64,000 bases of DNA from Vicia villosa (lineage: Eukaryota; Streptophyta; Magnoliopsida; Fabales; Fabaceae), in the NCBI RefSeq assembly GCF_029867415.1, contig NW_026706169.1, positions 186,001 to 250,000 of the forward strand, written 5' to 3'. The translations under genes and the position numbers were made by a program. Below the pieces are notes generated by a model. It was not told where the DNA came from and did not search any database. It saw only the letters and a program-made list of their open reading frames with translations. Of the stretch, positions 10,703 to 22,461 are shown one piece after another. Each line of letters starts with the position of its first letter. Within the stretch, counting starts at the first letter, position 1.

Positions 10703-13700
10703 TTTGAGCGGCGAACAACATTCGGAACGTCGACAGCCTTCCAGTAGCAACGAACTCCTCTGTGTATTATGTATTCAGGAAAATTCTCCCCAGAATTATC
10801 TTCAGTATTGACATTGACCGCTGGTCGAGCAGGATTTGAAGGTCCTGGTTTGTCACTCTTGTTCTTTGTAGAGTTGAAACGGTCTTCTTCTACTTCTTGA
10901 AGAGCATAAGACGAGTCACAATCTTCAGAATTTTCAGGGTGTATTTCCCAGTCTTCAGGATGAAGAGACTCATTGTCAGCGACACTTTCTGAGTCAGTTG
11001 CGGGACCATCTTCCCCTTCATCTTCAAAAATGGCATTTATGTGATAATAACCACCTTCAGGATTATAAACCTTGGCAGATGCATTAAATCCGAAATCTTC
11101 AGTAATTTCAGGCTGCTGAGAAAATTGACAGGGCTGATAAACCTCTTCTGGTTGACTATCATATTCAAAGGAATCTCCCCATCCAGTTGGTTGGATATCT
11201 TCAATCGCAATCTTGTAACTTTCAGGTGCAGTGTATTTCACCATATAATCAAATTTTCCACTTGGTTGTCCCAAGGTGTCCCAGATTTCTGCAGGAACAG
11301 GCTCAGTTTCTTTGCCTTTGGGTTTCTCTGACGGAGGATATGGTTCTTCCTGAGATATGTATCCCGAGTCATTGAGATAACATTTCCATTCTTCTTCATC
11401 ATCGGAGAGACCTTCTTCGATGCATTCTTCGATAAGGACATTAACCTCTTGAGGAATTGGGTTAAGGAATCCTCCACTAATGAATGTTTCTTTGATCGGA
11501 CGAAGGGTTTCATCCTTCTTGGTGCAGTTTGAGAATGTTGGTGAACATCCGAGTCCTGCTCTAGTTTCATTCTTGGTAGGGATCACAACTTGCCCCCAGC
11601 CGGTGGTAGTTCCATCTTTCACTACTTTTACGGCCTCTTTGTAAGAAGAGATTGATGCTTTCTTTTTGGAAGATTCGTCTTCTAAAGAGAGACCTTGGAA
11701 CTGAGTTCCTTCCACATCATCAGCACTGATGAAAGAGAAATTGGATAAATGGCTCACCATCAAGGCTTGTTCTCCACTTATTGTTACCAATTTTCCATTT
11801 GTTACAAATTTTAACTTTTGATGGAGCGTAGAAGTTACTGCCCCTGCTTCATGGATCCATGGTCGTCCTAACAGACAGCTATAAGCAGCTTGAATGTCCA
11901 TGACCTGGAAGGTGATTTGAAATGTATGTGGACCAATTGTCATGGGAAGGTTGACTTCGCCAATAACAGATTTTCGCGATCCATCAAATGCTTTGACAAC
12001 TACACCACTGAACTTCATAGGCATTCCTTGGTAAGACAAGCGAGCAAGAGTCGTCTTTGGCATCACATTCAAGGAAGATCCGGTGTCTACCAACACATTG
12101 GACAAAGAGTCTGACTGACAGTTCATAGAAATGTGCAAAGCAAGATTGTGATTTTTACCCTCCTCGGGGAGTTCTTCATCACAAAAGCTTAAATTGTTGC
12201 AAGCTGTTATGTTGGCTATTATCCCATCAAAGTGGTCAACAGTCACATCATGATCTACAAAAGCTTGATCCAAGACTCTCATCAGGGCTTCCCTGTGGGC
12301 TTCTGAGTTTAAAAGCAATGAAAGTATTGAGATTTTTGAAGGAGTCTGCATAAGCTGATCCACAATCTTATATTCACTTATTTTGATAAGCTTCAAGATT
12401 TCATCAAAATCAGGATTGACATTGGTTCCACTGGATTGACCAACATCAGTGTTTGTATTACTGACAGGAGTTTCCACAGGATTCCCTACTGGTGTACCAA
12501 CAGGATTTTGCCCAGTTGCAGGAGTAACAGGCTGCTTTGGAGGTAGTGGAGTATACACACGTCCACTTCTTGTTACACGACTTACATCAGCAATGTTTAC
12601 AACGGATGAAAGAGTAGGTAAAGGAACTTCTTGTCCATTCTTTATCATTGTAGCATTGTAATTGTATGGAACTGCCTTGTCAGAGTTATAAGGAACAGGT
12701 CCAGGTAGACAAATGATCAAAGGAGCAATAGGAACCTTCGGCTTGTTGTAAGTAACTTCTATGCGCTCGGGCATGTTGAAATGAGGAACGATGATGTTAA
12801 CCGTAGGCATTTCCGAGTTGATATCTGAGACTAAAAGCTCATGCGGATAACATCCTATCATGTTAACTTCATTTTCATCCCTATTTCTGTAGATCTCAAT
12901 AGTACCATTATCTAGCAAAACTTGGAGATCTCTTCTCACAATCGAACACCCGTGAGGATCCACACAACATATTCTACAGGAACCGTATTGATGCTGGCGA
13001 AAATTCTGCCCCCGACAAAGAGTGGCGTGCATTTGTACCAAATCTGCTCTTGAGAAATTAATATTATAGACTCGGTACGGACCAGGACATCCATACACCA
13101 TGTTTACAACATGCCCTCCATGATTGGGCAGCGGATTTGCTTGCACATTAGGATTCAAATTTCTGAAAGAGAGGAGATTAGATCTAACCAACCTCTGAAC
13201 TTCATATTTCAAGGCTATGCAATGCTCAAGATCATGGCCAGGTGCTCCTTGATGATAAGGGCATGAGACCTCCGCTTTGTACCACCATGGGAGTTTCTCA
13301 GGTACTGGTGGTGGTGCTTTAGTTTGCACAAGACCTCTTTCAATCAAAGCAGGGTACAATTCTGTGTAGGTCATTGGAATCGGATCAAACTGTGGAGCTC
13401 TTTGTACACGATTCTGATTATTGTTAAGCTGCTGAACCTGTGGTCGAGGCTGTTGTTGAAACTGCGGGGTGAATCCCGGATTCGGTGTTGTGTTAACGAC
13501 TGGTGTGACAGCAGCTACCTGTCGCTGACGATTGACATTTCCTCTCGGCCTCCCTTGGGATACCATGTCAACACTTTGTTCTTTCTTCTTTTGGAAACCA
13601 CTTCCGAACTTTTTGGTTCCACTTGAAGATCCACCTTCTTTAGTTAGACGTCCGGTTCGGACTCCTTCTTCTAGACGCATCCCCATGTTTACCATTTCGG

Positions 13701-14724
13701 TGAAATCACTTGGAGCACTAGCAATCATGCGTTCATAATAAAACGGACTGAGAGTATTCAAGAAGATCTTTGTCATCTCTTTCTCTTTTAATGGTGGATT
13801 AATCTGAGCAGCAGTTTCTCTCCATCGTTGGGCATATTCTTTGAAAGCTTCATGGTCTTTCTGAGCCATGGATCGGAGCTGATCTCTGTCCGGAGCCATA
13901 TCCGAGTTGTATTTGTATTGTCGGACAAAGGCCTCACCTAGGTCATTGAATGTTCGAATATTAGTGCTATCCAAGCCTGTGTACCACTTCAGTGCGGCAC
14001 CAGTCAAACTGTCTTGAAAGTAATGGATAAGCAACTGATGATTATCTGCATAAGTAGACATCTTTCTGGCATACATCACAAGATGACTTTGCGGACAAGA
14101 ACTGCCTTTGTACTTCTCAAAGTCAGGGACCTTGAATTTAGCAGGTATTTGTACACTGGGAACCAAACATAGCTCCTGGGCATTCTTTCCAAACAAATCT
14201 TTCTCACGAATAGCTTTGACTTCCAATTGAATCCTGTTGAACTGTTCTTGGAGATCTTCCACAAGGTTACGCTGATTTGTGCTATCACCTTGATCATGAT
14301 AAATCTCATTGCCATCATAAGGAACAGTGTGAACCGTAGGGGTCGGAACTGTCATAGTGGGTTGAGAAAGTGCCATAGTGATTTGGGAAAAAGTTACCCC
14401 TGAATGTGGAATAAATGCTGAACCTTGCGCAGCAGGCGCTTCAGTTGTGGATGTTTGAACCCCAGAAACATTATGGCGGAAACCTGTACCAAAGCTGAAA
14501 GGCGTGCCCCAACCTTCTGGCATGGAGAAAGATGGAATACCGAACGCAACTGTAGAAACTGGAGTAGTGACCTCAGATGTTACTATTGCTTGACTGTTGG
14601 GTGGCGGCGACTGATTCTGTGCGGCCATTAAGGAGTCAACCAAAGTAGTGAGACTTTCCAACTTTTCCTGAAGGGTGGTCACTGTACCACGGAGCTCAAC
14701 ATTCTCTTGTTCAGAGTGTTCCAT
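10699..14724 (-). CDS. Ogre-like Gag and aspartic protease polyprotein
   Basis: The 1341-residue frame starts with a short heptad-like coiled coil (residues 1-40). A low-complexity region follows, then a retrotransposon gag domain at about 200-350 around AALKWYTGL and a second basic, Gln-rich stretch. Near residue 487 is a knuckle-like CPYHQGAPGHDLEHC that differs from the usual CCHC. The pepsin-type protease has DTGSS with D880 and ends near residue 965. The last 370 residues are acidic and of unknown role. Gag packages element RNA and the protease matures the polyprotein. The frame ends inside the predicted pol intron, so unspliced RNA gives Gag-Pro and spliced RNA gives Gag-Pro-RT. No internal stop or frameshift was seen. 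Confidence 0.92.
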   Translation of the reverse strand: MEHSEQENVELRGTVTTLQEKLESLTTLVDSLMAAQNQSPPPNSQAIVTSEVTTPVSTVAFGIPSFSMPEGWGTPFSFGTGFRHNVSGVQTSTTEAPAAQGSAFIPHSGVTFSQITMALSQPTMTVPTPTVHTVPYDGNEIYHDQGDSTNQRNLVEDLQEQFNRIQLEVKAIREKDLFGKNAQELCLVPSVQIPAKFKVPDFEKYKGSSCPQSHLVMYARKMSTYADNHQLLIHYFQDSLTGAALKWYTGLDSTNIRTFNDLGEAFVRQYKYNSDMAPDRDQLRSMAQKDHEAFKEYAQRWRETAAQINPPLKEKEMTKIFLNTLSPFYYERMIASAPSDFTEMVNMGMRLEEGVRTGRLTKEGGSSSGTKKFGSGFQKKKEQSVDMVSQGRPRGNVNRQRQVAAVTPVVNTTPNPGFTPQFQQQPRPQVQQLNNNQNRVQRAPQFDPIPMTYTELYPALIERGLVQTKAPPPVPEKLPWWYKAEVSCPYHQGAPGHDLEHCIALKYEVQRLVRSNLLSFRNLNPNVQANPLPNHGGHVVNMVYGCPGPYRVYNINFSRADLVQMHATLCRGQNFRQHQYGSCRICCVDPHGCSIVRRDLQVLLDNGTIEIYRNRDENEVNMIGCYPHELLVSDINSEMPTVNIIVPHFNMPERIEVTYNKPKVPIAPLIICLPGPVPYNSDKAVPYNYNATMIKNGQEVPLPTLSSVVNIADVSRVTRSGRVYTPLPPKQPVTPATGQNPVGTPVGNPVETPVSNTNTDVGQSSGTNVNPDFDEILKLIKISEYKIVDQLMQTPSKISILSLLLNSEAHREALMRVLDQAFVDHDVTVDHFDGIIANITACNNLSFCDEELPEEGKNHNLALHISMNCQSDSLSNVLVDTGSSLNVMPKTTLARLSYQGMPMKFSGVVVKAFDGSRKSVIGEVNLPMTIGPHTFQITFQVMDIQAAYSCLLGRPWIHEAGAVTSTLHQKLKFVTNGKLVTISGEQALMVSHLSNFSFISADDVEGTQFQGLSLEDESSKKKASISSYKEAVKVVKDGTTTGWGQVVIPTKNETRAGLGCSPTFSNCTKKDETLRPIKETFISGGFLNPIPQEVNVLIEECIEEGLSDDEEEWKCYLNDSGYISQEEPYPPSEKPKGKETEPVPAEIWDTLGQPSGKFDYMVKYTAPESYKIAIEDIQPTGWGDSFEYDSQPEEVYQPCQFSQQPEITEDFGFNASAKVYNPEGGYYHINAIFEDEGEDGPATDSESVADNESLHPEDWEIHPENSEDCDSSYALQEVEEDRFNSTKNKSDKPGPSNPARPAVNVNTEDNSGENFPEYIIHRGVRCYWKAVDVPNVVRRSK

Positions 14725-15049
14725 TACTCTTCTTCTGCTTGAACGAGTATTGTATCTGTGATCTGATTGCGAGCGCGGTCGAGAAACTTTGAGACGCGAC
14801 AGCTTGACGATCTAATGGAGAAAGATCCAAAAGATGAGACTCTATACAACAGACTCGATATGCAGAATGATGTATGCAAAAAGAATTTTATGATTTTTCC
14901 AAACATTTTTTAAGATTATTTTCTTGCAAACATTTGAACACAAACAAATCTTTTATTCATTCATTTTTTTTTTGCAATAATGGGAAATGTTACAACATTG
15001 GAGCGTAGCTCCTTACAAAAGCAAATGATAAATAAAAAGCTAAATAATC
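14725..15049 (-). other. Spacer between ORF1 and gag
   Basis: This 325-nt stretch has no convincing ORF. It is AT-rich toward the ORF1 side. I see no obvious splice or ribosome re-initiation signal that would explain how gag is translated downstream of ORF1. Confidence 0.5.
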
Positions 15050-16585
15050 CTAAGCATCTTCATCAGACGAAGAACCAAATGCATTGTGCAGCTTGAGCTT
15101 CATGATTTCTTTCCCATAGTAAGCTTTCAATTCGGCCTTTTCGGTCTTTAGCTTGTCAACAATATTCTTCCAATCGTCAGGAGTTGGAGCGTTGCTTGTT
15201 GAACCTTCAGGTTTTTTCTTGCTTTCTTTGATGTACCTCTTGATTGCAGCGTCTTTCTGACGAATCTTCTCATCTTTACTCATGAGCCATCCATCTTGAC
15301 AGTAGAGAGTTTCTTCGTGATCTTTCACTTGTTTCTTCAACCTTCTGTTTTCCATATCGGTCCTACGAAACTTGTGCTCCCAAGCATTTTTCTCTAACCT
15401 CATCTTGGCTAAAGTGTCTTGGTATTCCTTCATAGTGGGAATGGGAATATTGGGTAGTTGAGGTACCACAAGAGACATGGGTTTTTCATGATCATAAGGC
15501 ATTTGAAACTCCTTTGCTCTTTTCTTTACCCAGCAGGTGTAGGCGTCCGTAGCAATGCAATTCCTTTCCTCACCTTTTTCTTTCCATCGGACGTCGTACC
15601 AAGCTCTCATCATTCTTGTCTTCAACCTTTGAGGATCTTCCCTTTCTTGATAGAAGTAGCTTTCTACTGCGAGACCAACAGGTTTAACTGAATTTGCATA
15701 CCCGAGTTGTCGTTGGGCTAAGATCGGATTGTAGTTAATTCCTCCTTGTGTACCAATGAGAGGTACGTTGGCGAATTCTCCGCAACTATCAATGGTTTCT
15801 GTACCACAGCGAGCCAAGGTATACCAACGGATATCATTATTAGTAAGAGACATAAGTCTTCGAGGCCAACGCAAACCTTCTCGGTTTTTTGTGAAAATAG
15901 GAGACTCAGGTAAGTGTGAAACAATCCATTTGAACAATAGAGGTGCACAACATACAATGATTCCACCGCCTTGGCGATTCCTATGATGAACAGAGAAATA
16001 CATGTCACCAAGTAAAGTCGGAACAGGATTTCCAATCAGAAAAATCTTTATGGCATTGATATCAACAAAGTTGTCGACATTGGGAAACAGAACCAACCCA
16101 TAGATGAGCAAGGCTAGTATAGCTTCAAAAGCTATCATGCTACCAGTTTCGATGAAATCAAAGGCTTTCTTTATCAGGAAGTGTGAGGTTAAACCCGGGA
16201 GGTTTCCTTTGGTAGTCCAATTACTCTCTACTTCAGACTTTTTCAAATGGGTACTTGCTGCAATGACGTGTGACTTAGGAATGGCTTCCAAACCATTGAA
16301 GGGTATTTTGTCAGACACAGGGATACCCAAAAGATTGGCATATTCTTCCAAGGTCGGTACCAACTGGTAGTCTGGAAAGGTAAAACACCGGTAAACGGGA
16401 TCATAGAACTGAACCAGAGTTTTGAGAAGTCCTTCATCAACATGAGTGTTCAGGATAGGCAAAAGCTTTCCATAACTTTTCCTAAAATTGGAAGGATTTT
16501 GTACAGAAGATGCTAACTCTATCAGTTTTCCCACATCAGGCGCTTTGAAACCGTATTTCTTGGTATGCCTTTTTACTTCTTCCAT
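15050..16585 (-). CDS. Ogre ORF1 protein of unknown function (plant mobile domain-like)
   Basis: This intact 511-residue frame lies between the leader and gag, where Ogre elements carry their extra ORF1. Residues 1-350 look globular, with conserved-looking motifs such as FYDPVYRCFTFPDYQLVPTL near 61-80 and RWYTLARCG near 258. I associate it with the DUF7745/plant mobile domain-like group, from memory and not from a search. Residues 375-500 are highly charged with heptad-like spacing, probably a coiled coil, and end in an acidic SSSDEDA tail. No transmembrane segment or signal peptide is evident, although residues 150-170 are hydrophobic. The function is unknown. An open frame of this length in a young copy suggests it is under selection in the family. 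Confidence 0.85.
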   Translation of the reverse strand: MEEVKRHTKKYGFKAPDVGKLIELASSVQNPSNFRKSYGKLLPILNTHVDEGLLKTLVQFYDPVYRCFTFPDYQLVPTLEEYANLLGIPVSDKIPFNGLEAIPKSHVIAASTHLKKSEVESNWTTKGNLPGLTSHFLIKKAFDFIETGSMIAFEAILALLIYGLVLFPNVDNFVDINAIKIFLIGNPVPTLLGDMYFSVHHRNRQGGGIIVCCAPLLFKWIVSHLPESPIFTKNREGLRWPRRLMSLTNNDIRWYTLARCGTETIDSCGEFANVPLIGTQGGINYNPILAQRQLGYANSVKPVGLAVESYFYQEREDPQRLKTRMMRAWYDVRWKEKGEERNCIATDAYTCWVKKRAKEFQMPYDHEKPMSLVVPQLPNIPIPTMKEYQDTLAKMRLEKNAWEHKFRRTDMENRRLKKQVKDHEETLYCQDGWLMSKDEKIRQKDAAIKRYIKESKKKPEGSTSNAPTPDDWKNIVDKLKTEKAELKAYYGKEIMKLKLHNAFGSSSDEDA

Positions 16586-17357
16586 GACTAAATTCTAAAA
16601 TGTTTGCAAAGAAAATTTCTCTAAATCTTTGGAAAAATCATGTTTTTATGGAAAAAAATGGGTTTTTTTTGAATGTATGAATGCGTGGGTGCATGAATGC
16701 CACATATTCAAACATGGTAAAACAGACATGGTAATGGTAACGCAAACATGGTACACAAACATGGTAATTCAAACATAGTACACACAGGTTCAAAGGTCCA
16801 GCGTCACGAGCATGAGGTCAGAGAACCAAATAGGGATAGATCTAGTTAATCACCTGTACAACATGTTCTACTGATACGTCAGAGTCTACATTTTTCTTTC
16901 GGATATTACCGGCTTTCACGACTAAACTGATGAGCCAGAAATATTCTCAAGAAAAACTCGTCTGAGTGTGGTTCTCCGCATGACAACTATCCAAGTCTTC
17001 ACCTGGATCGTTTCTGCACCACGTCCTAATAAGGCCAGGATGGGTTGGGGTTCTACGGTCAACTCAGCTTCTACAGTTCAATGCGGCAATAATGTCTTCG
17101 CTACGAAAGCATGCTAAACATATATTACCAACAAGGAACCTCCACTGAGCGGAAGGATTCTCAAGTGCGCCTGCACATGACTATACCCTCCACCTAATTT
17201 CTTATGTGTACTTAATCCGGGTTAGGATTTGTCCATAATGTATCACTTGTAACAGAACCACACAAGTAACAGAACCAAAGAATCACACATGTAACAAAAA
17301 TTAAAATAAAAACAATAATTAGAAATAACCCTTCCTTTGGAAACAATAAAAAGATGG
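16586..17357 (-). other. 5' leader of the Ogre-like element
   Basis: Untranslated sequence between the primer site and ORF1. It contains a short ACATGGTA-type repeat near 16710-16765 (AACATGGTAA, ACATGGTACAC). No coding frame was recognised. Confidence 0.6.
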
Positions 17358-17375
17358 TCCCCAGTGAAGTCGCCA
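17358..17375 (-). promoter_or_regulatory. Primer binding site, tRNA-Arg type
   Basis: Six bases after the 5' LTR end the coding strand reads TGGCGACTTCACTGGGGA. TGGCGACT... is the form of primer site described for Ogre-type elements and is complementary to the 3' end of a tRNA-Arg. The tRNA assignment is from family knowledge. Confidence 0.75.
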
Positions 17376-17381
17376 TTTTTC

Positions 17382-20300
17382 TGTCGCGGGCGAAAAACCG
17401 TTTTGTTCCTCTTTTTTGTGGGATGAGACACCTGATGCCTTCTTTGGGCTCGAGTGCTCATAAAAATGATTTTTCTTTGTTTCGACCAAACTTTTTATTA
17501 TTTCCAAAGGAGGAAAAGGAAAAAAGCTGCAATAACCTAAAAGTGGGGGGAGATCTTGGGTAAGAGGGTTGGTTATACGAAGGGAAGGTATTAGCACCCA
17601 ACGTATCTGTAGTACTCTACAGGGTTCTTTATTGTTTTTTTTATTCTATGCTATGGTGAAGGTTCTGTTGTGAAATTGGTGGGACCTAAGGTGTTTGTTT
17701 GATTATGCTCGCAAAGATCATCGCGATCCTCTGCATACATATCCCTTAAAGGGAATCAGAGCATCTGTAGCTCGGGGTCTACGGGTGCTAAGGTTTGAAT
17801 GGTTTTTTTTTGTTTTGTTTTGTTTTGCTCGCCAAGGATCGACCTTGTGCCTACGTATTCTCAAAGGGATGTTGAGAAAGTCAGAGCAATCGTAGTTCCC
17901 ACTTATGCTAGTGGAAGCAAAGGAAAATAGACAAATGTCGTCTAAATGCTAGATGTATCTAATCTATATCATCACATACATCTATTTGATTTTTTTTGTT
18001 TGTTTAACCAGCCTTGTGGCAAAAACTTTCAGTGAAGTCAGCCTTGTGACAAAAAGTTTTGATTAATCAGCCAGCCTTGTGGCAAAAGTTTCAATGAAGT
18101 CAGCCTTGTGACAAAAACTTTGATTAATCAGCCAGTACGGTGGCAAAACGGTTTGATTGATTAGCCAGCCTTGTGGCAAAAGAAGATTGATTGATTAGCC
18201 AGACTTGTGGCAAAAAAGTTTGATTGATTGATTGTTTGTGATGATATATAAGAGATACTCCTAGCATAGAGATGAAAAATGTCTAATCTCCTAGGGTATT
18301 TGTTTTGGATATTGGGGATGCTTATAAGAAGCCCGTGGGTCCTTGTACGAAGCCCAAGAGGAGGCTATCCGAGGGTCCTTGCATTGTAAGCCCAAGAGGA
18401 GGCTATGGGAGGGACAATCCAGGGTCCTTGCATTGTAAGCCCAAGAGGAGGCTATGGGAGGGTCACTCGTTTGTACAAAGCCCAAGGGGAGGCATGGTAT
18501 AGTTGGTTTGAGCTCTTAGAGCGATTTCACCGGGAAACCATACTCTATGTCCTAACCTAAACTAGTGGAGATTCTTTGCACGAAGCCCAATAGGAGGCTA
18601 TGGGGAACCTAGTGTTGTACTAAGTTGAACAAGCATACATATCACACATATGAACAAACATGAACAAGTATGAACAAACATGAACAAATATGAACAGTTA
18701 TATATAAGCACCTATATATGACAAGGTGTGTGTATATAATGGAGTTTATGAAGGAAATATACCTGTAAGCATGATCCATTTGTATACACAGGGGTTCGGG
18801 ACTTATACTCGAGGAAAGGTCCACTTGAATTTATTCGAAGCTATGTAAACAGGTATTTACAAAGGGCTTGGGACTTATACCTACATGGAGGCCCATGATA
18901 TTTTTTGTGAAGATTTAAAGAAACCTTCATTTTTGGTTTGTTATTCAAAGTTAAAAAACAGATTAAGATATGTACAAAAATGCGTACAATGAAATACCTA
19001 ATTTCATGTACTGGAGTGGGTATGTACAAAAAGGCTCGGGACTTATACCTACATGGAGGCCCATGGTATATTTTATAAAACATGGTTGATTGTTTTATTT
19101 ACAGACGCGTTGTTTGAAAAACTGTTTGAAAGTTTTTGTTTTTTGAAAGAGTTTTCTGTATAAAGAAAAACTGTATAAAAGAAAAAAAAGGAGTGGGTCT
19201 TATACTCTCTAATATTCGAGAGGCCCCTGTTTTATTTTCATAAAACAGGGTGGATGGTTTTGAAAAAAGATGTGAGATTTATTGTTTTAAAAACTGTTTG
19301 GAAGTAATTTGGAAAAAGTTTTCTGTTTAAAAAAACTGTACAAAGAAAAAGAAAAGGGACTTATACTCTCTAATATTCGAGAGGCCCCACATCATTTTGA
19401 AAATCAATTGATCAATTAAAAAGATTTAATCAATAGTTTTCTTTGAAAATCAAAAGAAAATGGTTTATCGTTTTTGAAAAGAATCGCGATCGCTTATTTA
19501 AAATGATTTGAATTTTGAAAGAAGTTAATTTAATCAAGATAAACAAAAAGATTGTCTTCAATTGACACTTAGATGATTAGGGTTTGCTCAAAAAATATTT
19601 ACAAGTGATTAGATTTGAGAAATCAAGTGAAAAACAATATTTAAAAGTATTAAAAAACACTTAAAATATGTTATTTTAAACTTAATTAAAAATGTATTAA
19701 ACAAATATATTTTTGTGATTTTTTTTTGATATTCATAAAATACATATATAAAATAATAAGTGTGTAAAAAATGAATAAAAAATGAGTTAATTTGATTGGT
19801 TAAATTAACGGTTGAAGTTGTGAAGAAAATGAAGAGAAATAGTGATAAAAAAGAAGGGTTTGGTCCCATAGGGACTTGAACTCGTGACCCTGAGGTCACT
19901 ACTCAAAACAAAAGCCAACTGAGCCACGCTTGTGGCTTGTAATATACACGCGTTGAATTAATTATATTTTAAATCAATTTCCAGAAATCCTTTGAACCAA
20001 AAACGCGCCAAGAACAACCCTTCAACTGAAATTTGAAAATCTCTAAAACTGTGTTGTTTTGATCAAGCAAAGGGTCTATCTCACTCGGTTTTTCACAAGG
20101 AACATGATGGTGATCTCAGAATTCATTTATTTTTGCTCTAAAGGGGTCAATTTTCGCATGAACATGAAGAACCCTAGAACTGAAATTCAATGTGAAATCG
20201 TGTATGTGCAAGTTATGATGCAATTGATTGAGGGTTAATGATCCTCATAGGTGCAGAAACAAGATGGTATGCTCACATTTCATTTATGATGCGTGGAAGT

Positions 20301-22461
20301 ATGAATTTGAAGTTCATGAGCACTTACCTTAAAAACGGCACAACTAAGAATCGAATTCTTGCTTGGAGGTGTTACAGAAGTTGTTTGATGATCTGGATAG
20401 CTTCAATGAACCTTATGGAAGGTGTCTGGATGCTTGGAACCATCTGAATTCATCTGGGCATGGCCATGGTACCCGATCTGCATAAGCTTCAAGAGTGAAT
20501 CGAATTTGATGATTCTGAGGTTATTGGCTATATGTGATGGATTGGATAGTTCATATGTGATATATGGATGATGTTAGAAGTGGTAGTTTGGACAGAATTG
20601 AGCCTGAACAAAAATTGGCATGATAAGTCTCATGTTATGCATATTTGGAGGTGAGATGATGATTTTGAGTTTTCAGGTGTTTTGGGGTGTATGAGTGATT
20701 CAGACACATCATATATGACATTTAGAAGTTGTGGGAAGCATCACTTTGTTCAGAACTTGCAAGGTTTGGAGGTTGAGTTTTCTACCTCACTTTGAAACAC
20801 ATGACTTGTAATTCAAGAAAGAAGAGAGAAAACCTATAATTGTGAGGTTTTGGTGTGATTTGCAATGAAGTTTGGACCTCTATTTATAGGCCAAGAGTTC
20901 TGAATGCAGAGCTTTGCAACTTGATCAAAGTTTGATGATTTGGCTTAAGAGATAAAAAGGAATCTTTTACATTTAATGCAAAATGATTAAAGTGACCAAA
21001 CCATGGTTAAAACTCAAGCTTCTTATCCTCTTCCATTCTGATCTCAAATCAGAGAAAATATCTTCAATTATTGCCTCTTTGCATCATTACTTGGATTATA
21101 GGCAATGTAGTCTTGAAACTTAGTGAAAAGTGGTGAAAATTCAAGTGAAAATGATCACTAAATGCATAATTCAAAACCATAGCTACACTCCATATTTTTT
21201 CATGCTCTTGGACATTTTGGAAAGCTCATGTTGCATACTTCAAAACCCTAGTTGGAAGTTTCTTCAAGACCTTTAAGGAAATGGGTGAAAAAGATCCATG
21301 AACTTTGAGAAAAATGAAGTTTTAAGTGAAGTTTTCATAAGATGCCAACTTTGAAGCTCCATATCTCTTAAATGGTTGATCTTATGGAAAAAAATTATAT
21401 GTGTCAAAGTTGTTTATTGGATCAAAATCTACAACTTTCATGTTGGAAGTTTTTTTCAGTTTGTAGGTGAAATTTTGAGAAATTCCCTTTCAAAGTTTGG
21501 AAAAAACCATTGAAAAACACTTAGAAATTTTTCTAAGTATGAAAAGTCAAACTTTGACTTTTTGATTCTTGATTGATTTTCTTGATTTTTCTTGATCAAA
21601 TGACTTCATATATCATATATTTATGATTCAAAACTTCAAAAGTCATGGTTGACCAAAATTCCCCAAAAGTCAATGGTGATCTTGTACAGTTGACTTTTTC
21701 AGACGAATCGCGTTTCTGGAGATTTCAAATGAAACAGGCTATCCTCACCATATGAATGGTATGAATGGATCACATTGAAGAATTGGAGGATATTGAGCCA
21801 TGGTTTGAGTTGTGGCACCATGTCCTGATTAAAAAGTCAGTTGTTCAGTGAATTAGGTCAAAAACCCTAATTGTCGACCAGATGAAATTGATGACTGTGG
21901 ATCTTGAATTGAGATGTAATTTCCATTGGATGTTGTCATAGGGATTATTTGAAGATGATTGAAACTTTTGATTGACTCCCTGGGGGTTTTTAGGGTTTCC
22001 CAAATGTGATCCCTGATTTCAGTCCCTGATAGTTCAAAACCCTGAGCTGAGGATTTGTCTGATCAATCTTTGTGTAGGAGATGTTATGAGCCAATGGATT
22101 AGGTCAAAATGATGCACTTGAAGTCTTGATATCATGTCTCAAGCCATTAAGTCAAACTCTGAGCAAAAATCAGGAGTATGCTATTTTCAGTCAAAACCCT
22201 AATCTGGTTGATTCAGAGCTGTTGAGCTTGTTGAAATGAATCTCTGAGGACCAAATGTTGATTGTTGATGAAGATGGTTCTTTTGAGATGAAGGGAGAAC
22301 AAAACCCTAATTGATTGTTACTTGTACTGATGAGTGACTTCTTGATTAAACTCTGCTGAGTCACAAGTAGCAAACACAAGCTATGCAATTTGTTAGAGAT
22401 GCAAATGATGCATATGCAATGATATGAGGTGGTATCTTAGGTCAAAAATTGGGGTATGACA
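17382..22461 (-). repeat. 5' LTR of the Ogre-like element, complete (about 5.08 kb)
   Basis: On the minus strand it begins TGTCATACCCC at 22461 and ends CGCGACA at 17382, giving canonical TG...CA ends. The motif GGGTGCTAATACCTTCCC near 17600 (minus strand) resembles the R-U5 region of many legume gypsy LTRs. Promoter and polyadenylation sites must lie here but cannot be placed from sequence alone. Confidence 0.94.
19861..19933 (-). other. tRNA-like (Pol III A/B-box) segment inside the 5' LTR
   Basis: This is the LTR counterpart of the segment at 2103-2175, with the same A-box (19926-19915) and B-box (19882-19872). Its presence in both LTRs shows it was part of the family's LTR before this copy inserted. 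Confidence 0.55.

Larger units (their letters stand above)
1..22461 (-). mobile_element. Ogre-like Ty3/gypsy (Tat lineage) LTR retrotransposon, nearly complete
   Basis: Two nearly identical LTRs in direct orientation flank minus-strand ORFs in the order ORF1, gag-protease, intron, RT with double RNase H, integrase. LTR ends are TGTCATACCCC and CGCGACA. A tRNA-Arg-like primer site follows the 5' LTR and a purine tract precedes the 3' LTR. An ORF upstream of gag, a spliced intron before RT, an extra RNase H and LTRs of about 5 kb are hallmarks of Ogre elements. The missing left end is inferred from the LTR alignment to be about 378 bp, giving about 22.8 kb in total. The right flank begins GATAC, a candidate 5-bp target duplication whose partner is off-window. 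One in-frame stop between RT and integrase suggests this copy is non-autonomous although very young. Confidence 0.93.
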
